DNA of 64,000 nt from Campylobacter ureolyticus ACS-301-V-Sch3b. Its GTDB lineage: Bacteria > Campylobacterota > Campylobacteria > Campylobacterales > Campylobacteraceae. The stretch spans positions 79,232-143,231 of the forward strand of contig NZ_KE340328.1 in NCBI RefSeq assembly GCF_000413435.1. The letters are read 5' to 3'. A program made the translations under genes and the position numbers. Positions 1-8,356 of this stretch are shown here, piece by piece. The notes under the pieces are model-generated. The model did no database searches. It saw only the letters and a program-made list of their open reading frames with translations, and was not told the DNA's origin. How positions within the stretch are numbered: the stretch's first letter is position 1; every line of letters begins with the position of its first letter.

Positions 1-1
1 T

Positions 2-232
2 AAATCTTTGGATAAAAAAATAGAACCAGATATTTTAATAGCTTTATTTAACAAGCTTAAGTCTGAAAAAGAAAGTGCATCTTATGCATATTTATATCTT
101 TTGTATGAGTTTGGAATGATGGAAGAGTTAAAAAATATTTTAAATTACAGCGACGAATATCCAGAGTTTGAAATTTTAATGGATTTAAGAGATCAAGGTA
201 AAAGTATCTCGGCAAATTACTTTTTTAGATAA
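2..232 (+). CDS. Hypothetical protein, 5' end probably outside window
   Basis: The reading frame is open from the first bases of the window, so the true start may lie upstream; the first in-window start codon is a TTG at position 8, which would give 74 residues. The visible part is acidic and helical, with a Tyr/Leu-rich stretch (YAYLYLLYEFGM) near residues 27-38, and no motif I recognise. It ends three bases before the dihydrouridine synthase gene, so the two are very likely co-transcribed and perhaps translationally coupled. No function can be assigned. Confidence 0.6.
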   Translation, partial: KSLDKKIEPDILIALFNKLKSEKESASYAYLYLLYEFGMMEELKNILNYSDEYPEFEILMDLRDQGKSISANYFFR

Positions 233-235
233 TAA

Positions 236-1156
236 ATGATTGATTTTTCTAAAAAACCACTTTTTTTAGCCCCTTTAGCTGGATTTTCAGACATTGCTTT
301 AAGGGGCGTTGTAAAGCGTTTTGGTTGTGATGTTACAACCAGTGAGATGATAAGTTCAAACGCACTTGCTCATAATGATAAAAAAACTCTTAAAATGCTT
401 GAGAAAAATGAGGAAGAAATTCCTTATATTGTTCAAATAGCCGGAAATAATACCGATATTGTAAAAGAGGCTATTTTAGTTTTAAACAAATTTGATTTTA
501 TCGATGGTATAGACTTAAACTGTGGATGTCCTGCTACAAAGGTGGTCAAAAATGGCTCTGGCTCTGCACTTTTAAAAGATATAGATTTATTAAAAGAAAT
601 TCTTTTAACCATAAAAGAGTATTCTAATAAAAAATATTTAAGTATTAAAATCAGACTTGGTTTTGATGAGAAAATTCCTGAAATTTTAGTTAGTGAAATA
701 GAAAAATGCGGTGTTGATTACATCGCTATTCACGGTAGAACAAAAGTTGGAGGATATAGCTCAAAGGTTGATTACGAGGCTATTTTAAGAGCTAAAAATG
801 CAACCTTTATTCCAATTATTGCAAATGGGGATATAAGTTATGAAAATGCAAAAGAAGTTTTAAACTATACAAAAGCTGATGGACTTATGATAGGTAGAGC
901 TAGCATTGGAAATCCATGGATTTTTTACGAAATAAAACATAATGAAAAAGTTAGTGATAAGATAAAAAAAGAGATTATTTTATGTCATTTTGATGAGATG
1001 ATAAAACACTATAAAAATCAAGGAATTATTATTTTTAGAAAGCACCTTCATCAATATTCAAAAGGATATGATGGAGCTAGTGAGTTTAGAAATGAGATTA
1101 ATCATATAAATGATGAAAATTTAATGAGAGAAAAAATAGAGCAGTTTTTTAGCTAA
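236..1156 (+). CDS. dus: tRNA-dihydrouridine synthase (DusB-like)
   Basis: This is an FMN-dependent flavoenzyme that reduces uridine to dihydrouridine in the D-loop of tRNA. At 306 residues it has the normal family length. Visible signatures are the N-terminal LAPLAGFSD segment (residues 11-19), the NCGCP motif at 95-99 whose second cysteine (Cys98) is the usual catalytic acid, the HGRT segment, and the FMN-phosphate region ANGDIS followed by GLMIGRASIGNPW. Overall it looks most like the DusB subgroup, but subgroup assignment from motifs alone is tentative. It follows the upstream small gene by three bases. Nothing is downstream on this strand for almost 500 bases. Confidence 0.9.
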   Translation: MIDFSKKPLFLAPLAGFSDIALRGVVKRFGCDVTTSEMISSNALAHNDKKTLKMLEKNEEEIPYIVQIAGNNTDIVKEAILVLNKFDFIDGIDLNCGCPATKVVKNGSGSALLKDIDLLKEILLTIKEYSNKKYLSIKIRLGFDEKIPEILVSEIEKCGVDYIAIHGRTKVGGYSSKVDYEAILRAKNATFIPIIANGDISYENAKEVLNYTKADGLMIGRASIGNPWIFYEIKHNEKVSDKIKKEIILCHFDEMIKHYKNQGIIIFRKHLHQYSKGYDGASEFRNEINHINDENLMREKIEQFFS

Positions 1157-1650
1157 AATTATTCGATTTAACATTTTTTGGATATTTTGCTAATTAATTA
1201 TAATAAGCGTTATATTTTAAATAAAAAATAGCTTAAAAAGACTATTGTTTTAAGAAAAAATTTTATAGTAGCCAATACTAGCAACTAAAATTTTAAAAGC
1301 TCAAAAATTTAATACTATGTCAAAATTTTCAAAAAAATGCTTGTTTTATTTATGACAAATACTCCCATAAAATTTATCACTCTTATGACAGCTGTTGCAC
1401 ATAAAGCATGTTTGCAACTTTAACAGGAGTTGAGTTTTTGATTTTAGTTGCTATAATTAAATTTCGCTTGTAGGTGCTATTTATAATAACTATAATATAG
1501 AAGTTTTAAATAAAGGCAGCAAAATAAAGGTAAAGTTATATTTTAAAACATTATAAATTATGTATTAATTTCATAGTTAATAATAAACAATATTTTTAAA
1601 TATTGCCTTAAAAAAGCTACTAAAAATTTTTTAAAAAATAAACAATATTT
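1157..1650. other. Long intergenic region, no recognised gene
   Basis: A stretch of 494 bases between dus and the 3' end of uvrB with no ORF I can support. It contains a perfect 8-bp inverted repeat (CAATATTT at 1588-1595 and AAATATTG at 1598-1605), which could terminate either neighbour. A 19-base direct repeat beginning ATAAACAATATT occurs at 1583-1601 and again at 1638-1656, the second copy overlapping the uvrB stop codon. Around 1380-1500 the composition is less AT-rich than the surroundings, so a small RNA or a decayed gene is possible, but I recognise none. Confidence 0.4.
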
Positions 1651-3627
1651 TTAAATCTCTTTCATCTTTGCTATCTCATCTCTTAGGCTTGCTGCTTTTT
1701 CAAACTCTAAATTTGATGCTGCTTCAAGCATCTGTTTTCTTAACTCTTTTATGATTTTTGCTCGCTCACTTGCTGGCATTTTTTCTAAATTTTTACTTGC
1801 TCTTAAAATTTCAGCTTCATCTTCTATTTTTAAACTATCTTCTAAGTTTCTAGTTGCTGAGTGTGGTGTTATACCATTTTTTTTGTTGTATTCATCTTGA
1901 TATTTTCTTCTTTGTGTTGTGATATCAATGGCTTCTTTCATTGAATTTGTAATTTTTTTATGAAACATTACAACTTTTCCATTTACATTTCTTGCAGCTC
2001 TTCCCATTGTTTGAATTAAGCTTGTTCGAGATCTTAAAAACCCCTCTTTATCAGCATCCATTATGGCTATTAAACTAACTTCTGGCAAATCAAGTCCTTC
2101 CCTAAGTAAGTTTATACCTATTAGCATGTCAAATTTCCCTTGTCTTAGACCTCTGATTAATTCATTTCTTTGTATTGCATCAATGTCTGAATGCATATAT
2201 TTAACTTTAATTCCAAGTTCAAGATAATATTTTGTTAGCTCTTCTGCCATTTTTTTTGTTAGAACAGTTACTAAAACACGCTCATTTTTAGCTATCACAT
2301 CTTTGGCCATATCGTATAAAATTTCAACTTGGTTATCGCTATTTTTTAAAATTATTTCAGGATCTAAAAGTCCAGTAGGGCGAAGTATTTGGTAAAATAC
2401 CTTACCTTTTGAAAGCTCTATTTCAAAATCATTTGGAGTAGCTGAAACAAATAGAAATTTTCCTTTTTTATTTATAAACTCTTCAAATTTAAGTGGTCTG
2501 TTATCAAGAGCTGATGGAAGTCTAAATCCATACTCAACAAGAGTGTCTTTTCTACTTTTATCTCCTGCATACATACCGCGAAATTGTGGCAAACTCACAT
2601 GGCTTTCATCTACAATTACTAAATAATCTTTGTTTTTTATCTCATAGTAATCAAACATAGAATATGGCGTTCCACCTGGCTTCATGCCTGTAATATATCT
2701 AGAGTAGTTTTCAACGCCTTTTGTTGAGCCAGTTGCTCTAAGCATTTCCAAATCAAACTCAACTCTTTGTTTAAGACGCTGCGCTTCAACTAACTTTCCA
2801 GCATCTTTAAAGAATTTAAGTCTTTCATCTAGTTCCATTTCTATTCCTTTTATAGCTTCTTTTAGCCTATTTTGACCAACGATAAACTGACTTGCTGGAT
2901 ATAAAATAAATTTATTTATAGTTTTAGTTCTTCTGTTTTCTAAAAAATCAAAATGATAAATTTCATCTATTTCATCACCAAAAAATTCAATTCTTACTGC
3001 TTCATCGTTAAAATAAGCTGGATAAATATCAATTACATCACCATTTACTCTAAAATTTCCTCTATCAAAAAAGTTATCATTTCTTGTATAGCCCATTTCA
3101 ACTAGTTTTATAAGCATATCTTTTTGTGAGATTTTAAAACCATTTTCTAAAAACATAACCATACCTTGATACTCAGCTGGATTACCTAAACCGTAATTTG
3201 CTGAAACAGAGGCTACTGTTATAACATCATCAAAACTTAGTAAATTTGCAGTCGTGCTAAGTCTAAGTCGCTCTAACTCATCATTTATAGAGCTGTCTTT
3301 TTCTATAAATAAATCTTGCCTTGGAATGTATGCTTCTGGCTGATAATAATCATAATAACTTATAAAATACTCAACTTTATTTTTTGGAAAAAAACCTTTA
3401 AATTCGCTATATAGTTGAGCTGCAAGACTTTTATTGTGCGTCATGATTAAAGCTGGAATATTTAAATTTTTAATAATATTTGCCATTGTAAAGGTCTTAC
3501 CACTTCCTGTAACACCTAGTAAAGTTTGATATTTGTTTCCTTTTAAAATGGAATTTACAATGCCATCAATTGCATTTTGCTGATCACTGCTTGGACTAAA
3601 TTTGCTAACTAATTCAAAATTTTTCAA
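1651..3627 (-). CDS. uvrB: UvrABC system protein B (excinuclease subunit)
   Basis: UvrB is the DNA damage-verifying ATPase of nucleotide excision repair: UvrA loads it, and it recruits UvrC for incision. The 658-residue length is standard. Walker A is GVTGSGKT at residues 38-45, and the beta-hairpin region [10 protein letters not shown] lies at 91-100, rich in the aromatic residues that insert between the DNA strands. Helicase-type motifs follow, including DESH and QTMGRAARN. The C-terminal UVR motif, which contacts UvrC, occupies roughly 620-658. It is transcribed divergently from the three small genes beginning at 3694, the same arrangement as in Campylobacter jejuni. Confidence 0.97.
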   Translation of the reverse strand: MKNFELVSKFSPSSDQQNAIDGIVNSILKGNKYQTLLGVTGSGKTFTMANIIKNLNIPALIMTHNKSLAAQLYSEFKGFFPKNKVEYFISYYDYYQPEAYIPRQDLFIEKDSSINDELERLRLSTTANLLSFDDVITVASVSANYGLGNPAEYQGMVMFLENGFKISQKDMLIKLVEMGYTRNDNFFDRGNFRVNGDVIDIYPAYFNDEAVRIEFFGDEIDEIYHFDFLENRRTKTINKFILYPASQFIVGQNRLKEAIKGIEMELDERLKFFKDAGKLVEAQRLKQRVEFDLEMLRATGSTKGVENYSRYITGMKPGGTPYSMFDYYEIKNKDYLVIVDESHVSLPQFRGMYAGDKSRKDTLVEYGFRLPSALDNRPLKFEEFINKKGKFLFVSATPNDFEIELSKGKVFYQILRPTGLLDPEIILKNSDNQVEILYDMAKDVIAKNERVLVTVLTKKMAEELTKYYLELGIKVKYMHSDIDAIQRNELIRGLRQGKFDMLIGINLLREGLDLPEVSLIAIMDADKEGFLRSRTSLIQTMGRAARNVNGKVVMFHKKITNSMKEAIDITTQRRKYQDEYNKKNGITPHSATRNLEDSLKIEDEAEILRASKNLEKMPASERAKIIKELRKQMLEAASNLEFEKAASLRDEIAKMKEI

Positions 3628-3693
3628 AAAACTCCTTTATTATTAAGCACATTTTTGATACAATCAAGCATTATAACAAAAAAAGGCATAACA

Positions 3694-3927
3694 ATGTTTG
3701 AAGAACAAAAAATAGTTCCTACTTTGGGTGATAAAATTAAAGAGCTAATTGAAAAATACAAAGAGGCTACCGATGAAAACGAAAAACTACGAAATGAAAT
3801 AGTTGCCGTTAAGGCTCAAAATGAAGCACTTACTTCAAGACTTGGAAAACTTGAAGAGGATATGGTGGTTAAAAATTTAACCGAGGATGAACTTTTTAAA
3901 GAAATTGAAAATGTTTTAGATAAATGA
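3694..3927 (+). CDS. Small coiled-coil protein, unknown function
   Basis: A 77-residue acidic protein that is predicted to be one long coiled coil: residues 10-65 show heptad-like leucine/alanine spacing (KEATDENEKLRNEI, NEALTSRLGKLEEDM). I chose the ATG at 3694 rather than an upstream in-frame codon at 3655, because coiled-coil sequence begins soon after it and the upstream extension would run towards the uvrB start. Its stop overlaps the next start in an ATGA, so translation is coupled. Size and shape recall ZapB-type division proteins, but there is no specific evidence. The same position in C. jejuni is held by an uncharacterised gene. Confidence 0.75.
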   Translation: MFEEQKIVPTLGDKIKELIEKYKEATDENEKLRNEIVAVKAQNEALTSRLGKLEEDMVVKNLTEDELFKEIENVLDK

Positions 3928-4172
3928 AAACAATAGAAGTAAATTTAACCAGTAAATCAATCTCAAGATCATATAAGATTAAAGTTGATGATGAGTTTGC
4001 TTTGGTTTTATCAAAGGAATTTGCCATGATGAGTGATGGCAATAATGATCTTGATGCAAAAGATTTATTAAGTGCTTTTGTAAAAAAAAGTTATGAAAAA
4101 TATATGCAAACAAAAGAGTTAAATAAAATACTTGAAGAATTAAAAGGAAAAGAATATGAAAAAAGGTTTTAG
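3924..4172 (+). CDS. Conserved small protein of unknown function
   Basis: This 82-residue charged protein has no membrane segment or known motif. A beta-strand-like N-terminus (EVNLTSKSISRSYKIKV) is followed by a helical, lysine- and glutamate-rich C-terminal half. It begins in the ATGA overlap with the preceding gene and itself overlaps the pseudopilin-like gene by 17 bases, so the three form one translationally coupled operon. Because the last gene encodes an exported pilin-like protein, the first two could be cytoplasmic partners, but that is only contextual. Confidence 0.75.
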   Translation: MKTIEVNLTSKSISRSYKIKVDDEFALVLSKEFAMMSDGNNDLDAKDLLSAFVKKSYEKYMQTKELNKILEELKGKEYEKRF

Positions 4173-4596
4173 TATAGGACAAATGGTTTTTTTAATAGTT
4201 GCAGCAATTGTTGTTTTTAAAGTAATTGTTCCAAAATTTATGAATAAAACTGGTGGTGGAATTGCTATTTATCAAGCTGCAAGTGAGTTAAAAACAGGAG
4301 TTGATGATATAAGAAGCTATTACTTTAGAAATGGAAAATTTACAAATATTGGCATTATGACAATATCTGCTGGGTTTGAAGATAAAGATACTTTATTTGA
4401 TTTTGACAAACCTGTAAGATATGGTGTAAATGAAAAAGGTGTTATGAATTACTGCGTAGAAGTAGTTGCAAAGCAAGAAAATGGCGGTGAGTACATCTAC
4501 GTAAACGATACTTCAAATAATAGTGATGCTTGCAAGGAATTTAGACAACACTCTATTGTGCAAGACTTAAGAAAAGTAAATTTAGCATTTAACTAA
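4156..4596 (+). CDS. Pseudopilin-like exported protein
   Basis: The 146-residue protein begins with a short basic leader and KGF followed by a hydrophobic helix (residues 9-24), the layout of type IV pilins and type II secretion pseudopilins. The body (YQAASELKTGVDDIRSYYFRNGKF) matches the helical spine and turn found after the N-terminal helix. The usual glutamate at mature position 5 is replaced by glutamine (GFSIGQ), and two cysteines near the C-terminus could form the terminal disulfide loop. A start at 4156 is supported by an AAGGA box upstream. A role in DNA uptake or secretion is inferred from fold alone; no other pilus genes are in the window. Confidence 0.7.
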   Translation: MKKGFSIGQMVFLIVAAIVVFKVIVPKFMNKTGGGIAIYQAASELKTGVDDIRSYYFRNGKFTNIGIMTISAGFEDKDTLFDFDKPVRYGVNEKGVMNYCVEVVAKQENGGEYIYVNDTSNNSDACKEFRQHSIVQDLRKVNLAFN

Positions 4597-4600
4597 AATT

Positions 4601-4623
4601 TTAGGCTCAAAAAATGAGCCTAA
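4601..4623. terminator. Bidirectional hairpin terminator
   Basis: A perfect 8-bp inverted repeat (TTAGGCTC at 4601-4608, GAGCCTAA at 4616-4623) lies between the convergent pseudopilin-like gene and pgpA, with A/T tracts on both sides, so it can serve both strands. Confidence 0.75.
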
Positions 4624-4625
4624 AA

Positions 4626-5123
4626 CTAAAATATAAATTTTTCAAAGCCAAATTTCATCATAGCTCCAATACTCATTAAAGTTAAAAGCCCTGCAAAAAA
4701 TCCAGCTAACACATCATCTAAAACAACGCCATATCCACCTTTTACTTCTCTATCAATCTTGCCAATTAAAGATGGTTTGCAAATATCAAAAAGCCTAAAA
4801 TAAATAAATGATAAAATTATAACTAAATAACTCATCCCGCCTTTTTCTAAATTTATGGCAAGTCCCATACTTAAAGTTATCCAAATTCCTATAACTTCAT
4901 CTATAACGATGCTTGAATTATCGTGCTCTCCACCATTTGCTTCATATACATTTACCTCTTTTATAGCAATTAAGCTTATTAAAATTGCAAGTAAAAAAAG
5001 AGTTGTAATTCCTAAAAAATAAGCTATTAAAACTCCTAAAATAAGACCAAAAAAACTCCCCCAAGTTCCAGGAGCTGGTCTTAAAAGTCCACTATAAAAA
5101 AATGTTAAAAAAAGTTTATTCAT
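4626..5123 (-). CDS. pgpA: Phosphatidylglycerophosphatase A
   Basis: PgpA dephosphorylates phosphatidylglycerophosphate to phosphatidylglycerol, the penultimate acidic phospholipid step, at the inner membrane. The 165-residue protein shows the family hallmarks: GLLRPAPGTWGS near residues 13-24, the acidic IVIDEVIG segment, and the GGYGVVLDDVLAG motif with paired aspartates that bind metal. Several hydrophobic spans lie between these. It starts nine bases after the Sat-like gene with an AAAGGA ribosome site in the gap, so it closes the ispDF-regulator-Sat-like-pgpA operon, whose order is also found in C. jejuni. Confidence 0.92.
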   Translation of the reverse strand: MNKLFLTFFYSGLLRPAPGTWGSFFGLILGVLIAYFLGITTLFLLAILISLIAIKEVNVYEANGGEHDNSSIVIDEVIGIWITLSMGLAINLEKGGMSYLVIILSFIYFRLFDICKPSLIGKIDREVKGGYGVVLDDVLAGFFAGLLTLMSIGAMMKFGFEKFIF

Positions 5124-5132
5124 AAATTTCCT

Positions 5133-6314
5133 TTAAGTTAAAGATCCAGTTTGATAAAGTTTAGCAAGCTCTTTATAGAAATCCTCATAAGTATGAGTTT
5201 CTAAAATTCCTGCATTAGGAAAAATTTCATCATAAATTTGCTGTAAATTTTCAAATCTATTTGGAAATAAGTCACTTAAAATAATGCTAGAAATTTCTTT
5301 TCTCATTAAAATTGGCGGTGGTAAAACTCCATTTAAAAGAAGTGTTCTTATGGTTGGACTGTGGTATTTTATATGATGATGTTGCCCGTGAGGGCATGTT
5401 TTTACACTAACTATTGTTTTGCATTCATTGCAATAAACATATTCAGGCATTACTAAAATTTCAATATCAAAGTTTTTTCTTATTTTATCAATTATAGTAT
5501 GAGCTTGATTATCATCAAAAAACATTCCAATTGAGCCGTGATTTTGTCCAATTATTATTTTATTTGCACCAAAATTATATGCAGCGATACACTCAAGCTC
5601 TGGATTTTTATGAGCTGAAAAAAGTGTTGTGTTTTCTAAATCTATTAATAAAACCTTATCTTTTGGTAAAAAGTTATTTATAAAATACTCTATTGTTTTT
5701 TTTCTAAGAGCGTGGTTTAGTCTATTTTCTCGTGTGCTTCTTAAAAGAAATATTATTAAAAAATCAGCCTTATCAATAGTTAGTCTAATAAGCCTTTCAT
5801 GGACTCTATGAAAAGGATTTGCACAAAGCATTAGTGATGTTACTTTTTTTAGATTAAGTTCTTTTTTTAAAGTTTGAATTTTGTTTTTTATCAAAGCTAT
5901 TTTATCTTCATAAATTTTTATAAGCCCACTTATGCAAAAACTTCCTACAAGCTCATCATTTGGGCTACTTGATGCATCAGCTTCAAATATTGAAAAAAAC
6001 TTCCAATACCCTTTAAATCTAAAATTATTTGTTACAATTATTTCTCCAACTATTTTTTCTTCACACTCTAAAAGTAAAGTTTGTGAAAATTGGGCATTTT
6101 TTGCGATTTTTTGATTTTCCTCTCCAGCTGGAGCAAAAATATAGGCATAAGGGATAAGCTCTTTGTTTAAATACCCACTTTGTATAACCTCATCTATTTC
6201 ATTTTCATCCATTAATTTATCAAAATTTGATAAAATTTGATTTTTTATAAGAGTTAGAGTTCCAAGGGTTTCTCTTGAAATTTTTAGAGTTTTATTTTTG
6301 TTTTTGGATGCCAT
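5133..6314 (-). CDS. ATP-sulfurylase-like protein with altered active-site motifs
   Basis: The fold is that of sulfate adenylyltransferase: an N-terminal barrel-like domain, a nucleotidyltransferase core, and a C-terminal zinc-type region (YCNEC followed by KTCPHGQ) as in prokaryotic Sat enzymes. Key catalytic positions differ from the family. The usual RNPxHxxH reads ANPFHRVH, losing the arginine, and the usual GRDHAG reads GQNHGS. The two histidines of HxxH are kept. ATP sulfurylation is therefore doubtful; another nucleotidyl transfer or a regulatory role is possible. I place the start at the ATG at 6314 (MASKNKN); a longer frame opens at 6356 but would overlap the upstream regulator gene by 65 bases. 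An uncharacterised homologue occupies the same position in C. jejuni. Confidence 0.75.
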   Translation of the reverse strand: MASKNKNKTLKISRETLGTLTLIKNQILSNFDKLMDENEIDEVIQSGYLNKELIPYAYIFAPAGEENQKIAKNAQFSQTLLLECEEKIVGEIIVTNNFRFKGYWKFFSIFEADASSSPNDELVGSFCISGLIKIYEDKIALIKNKIQTLKKELNLKKVTSLMLCANPFHRVHERLIRLTIDKADFLIIFLLRSTRENRLNHALRKKTIEYFINNFLPKDKVLLIDLENTTLFSAHKNPELECIAAYNFGANKIIIGQNHGSIGMFFDDNQAHTIIDKIRKNFDIEILVMPEYVYCNECKTIVSVKTCPHGQHHHIKYHSPTIRTLLLNGVLPPPILMRKEISSIILSDLFPNRFENLQQIYDEIFPNAGILETHTYEDFYKELAKLYQTGSLT

Positions 6315-7191
6315 ATTTTTTTCTCTTTTCCCACAAAGATTTTCTTGAAATTCCAAGTTTTTTTGCTAAATCAGTATCTGAAAAAAGCTTTTGATTTTCT
6401 TTTATTATGTATTCAAAATACTCATCAACCGATAAAATTTCACCTTGAGCTATGCTTGGTTTATTGTCCTCAATAAGTGTGATTTGATCAAAGTTACTTG
6501 TATTTTCTAAGCCCATTCCATTTATGATAACTGGTTTGTTTTGAACTATTTCAAAAAGTCTTGTTTGATCTTTTAAAAGATTAGCGTTTAAAAGATAAAT
6601 TGGCATATCAAAACTTTCATTTTCTAGTGTTAAAAGTGCATCAGACTCATTTAAAAACAGTATCTTAATACCTTTTTTTGTCCATTTTGAGTATTCATAA
6701 ACAAATTTATCTGCCATTTTTTTTGAATTTGTTTCTATAAAAAGTGGAAATTTTAAAGATTCAAAGTTAAACTCAGGTATTTTTACAGAGGCAAAACTTT
6801 TTTCAAAATAGTTCATAAAAGAGTTATTTATAATTTTTAATTTATTAAATTCTTCAAAATGATTTATTTTTCTTATCAGCTCTTCTACCATAAATGGTTT
6901 TTGAATATAATCATTTGCTCCTGCTTTTATCGGGCGAGATACTGTGTCGTTGCTGATATATGGGATTAGCAAAATTATAATGGAACTTTTAAATTTTTTA
7001 ATTATTTCATATATTTCTTCACCAAAAATACTTGTTGATAAAAGAACAGCATCTTTTTTTGAAGTATTTAATATATCTTTTATCTTTGTTAAAATCTCGC
7101 AATTATGTCCCAAAGAAGTAAGCTTATTTGCAATACTTTGAGCTAGGTATGCCTCATTTTCTACTATTAAAATATTCAAGCTTTTGTCCAA
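6292..7191 (-). CDS. Atypical response regulator (receiver plus Fis-type HTH) lacking phospho-acceptor Asp
   Basis: The first 110 or so residues have the CheY-like order: LNILIVENE with an acidic pair at the first strand, the third strand KKDAVLLST, and KPF at the last strand with the conserved lysine. Where the phospho-accepting aspartate should sit at the end of strand three there is Ser-Thr-Ser instead, so classical phosphorylation is unlikely. Residues 120-250 form an unassigned middle domain without a sigma-54 AAA core. The last 30 residues (DTDLAKKLGISRKSLWEKRKKY) are a Fis/NtrC-type DNA-binding HTH. It overlaps ispDF by 16 bases and the Sat-like gene by 23, implying coupled synthesis. 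No histidine kinase is adjacent. Confidence 0.8.
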   Translation of the reverse strand: MDKSLNILIVENEAYLAQSIANKLTSLGHNCEILTKIKDILNTSKKDAVLLSTSIFGEEIYEIIKKFKSSIIILLIPYISNDTVSRPIKAGANDYIQKPFMVEELIRKINHFEEFNKLKIINNSFMNYFEKSFASVKIPEFNFESLKFPLFIETNSKKMADKFVYEYSKWTKKGIKILFLNESDALLTLENESFDMPIYLLNANLLKDQTRLFEIVQNKPVIINGMGLENTSNFDQITLIEDNKPSIAQGEILSVDEYFEYIIKENQKLFSDTDLAKKLGISRKSLWEKRKKYGIQKQK

Positions 7192-8282
7192 TCAAAGTAT
7201 TTAACCATAACACTTGCCATTACACTAACTCCCTCATTTCTTCCAATAAATCCAAGTTTTTCTGTTGTTGTAGCTTTTATATTTACTCTATTTATACCTA
7301 AAATTTCACTCACTTTTTTTTGCATATCTTTTTTAAAAGATCCAAGTTTAGGACTTTGGGCTATGATTGTGATATCTGCATTTACTACTTCATATCCATA
7401 GCTTTTTATCTTTTTAAGTATATCTTTTAGTAAAATAACTGAACTAATATCTTTAAATTTTTCATCATTATCAGGATAAAGCTCTCCAATATCTCCAAGC
7501 CCACATGCTCCAAGTAAGGCATCAGATAATGCATGAAGTGCCACATCTCCGTCACTATGAGCAATAAAATCATACTCACAAGGCACTTTTATGCCACAAA
7601 GCATTATCCCATTTCCATTTGTAAATTTATGCACATCAAAGCCGTTGCCAACAAAAAAGTCATTTGCAGGTGCTTTTAGGCAAATTTTTTTTAAATCATC
7701 CTTATAAGTTATTTTAAGTGCTTTTTCATAACCCTTTACAAAGCCAAGTTTTCCGCCAACGCTTTTGATAGCTGCACTATCATCTGTGAAAATTTCATCT
7801 TTTAAAAGAGCTTTTTTTAATAAATTTGTTTTGCTTAATTGCGGTGTTTGGATTAATTTTATTTTTTTTCTATCTATTAAATTTATATCTAAATATGCAG
7901 TATCTACAACTTCTAAATATGGACTTATGCAGTCAAAACCTTCATCTTTTTTTGAGATTATTTTTTCTATCATCTCTATGCTAACTCCAGCTCTAGCTAC
8001 ATCACTTACTAAAACCCACTCACTATTTACCAAATTTAAAGCATTTTTAAGTGAAATTTGCCTTTCATCCCCACCTTCTACAAATTTAAAACCATCATCA
8101 AAGCTTTTCATATACTCTAAATCATCTTTATTTGAAACGATAATAATATCATCAAAATATGGCTTAAATTTATTAGCCATATACTGCCAAAGAGGTTCGT
8201 GCCCAACCCTAATCCACTGTTTTTTTACACCAAGATTAAATCTAGTTGAACCTCCAGCAGCCAAAAGTATTAAAGAAATCAA
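7176..8282 (-). CDS. ispDF: Bifunctional IspD/IspF enzyme of the MEP pathway
   Basis: This fused enzyme catalyses two non-consecutive steps of isoprenoid precursor synthesis: cytidylyl transfer to methylerythritol phosphate (IspD) and formation of the cyclodiphosphate (IspF). IspD occupies about residues 1-205, with the CTP-binding LLAAGGSTRF loop and SDVARAG. IspF occupies about 210-368, with the FDVHKF metal ligands and the HSDGDVALHALSDALLG and GDIGELYPD motifs. The 368-residue fusion is typical of Epsilonproteobacteria and Alphaproteobacteria. IspE, which acts between the two steps, is encoded in this window at 45.3-46.1 kb. Confidence 0.96.
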   Translation of the reverse strand: MISLILLAAGGSTRFNLGVKKQWIRVGHEPLWQYMANKFKPYFDDIIIVSNKDDLEYMKSFDDGFKFVEGGDERQISLKNALNLVNSEWVLVSDVARAGVSIEMIEKIISKKDEGFDCISPYLEVVDTAYLDINLIDRKKIKLIQTPQLSKTNLLKKALLKDEIFTDDSAAIKSVGGKLGFVKGYEKALKITYKDDLKKICLKAPANDFFVGNGFDVHKFTNGNGIMLCGIKVPCEYDFIAHSDGDVALHALSDALLGACGLGDIGELYPDNDEKFKDISSVILLKDILKKIKSYGYEVVNADITIIAQSPKLGSFKKDMQKKVSEILGINRVNIKATTTEKLGFIGRNEGVSVMASVMVKYFDWTKA

Positions 8283-8356
8283 ATTTTGCCTTTTATTTAT
8301 AAAGTTGTAGTATTATACATAAAAAAAGCTTTTAAATTTGTTACAAGGAAATTTAT

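Noticed and set aside
1370..1450. Short minus-strand frame with a CNSCH heme-like motif
   Set aside because: Only about 18 codons from the first ATG to the stop, no signal peptide and no ribosome site; chance motif is the simplest view.
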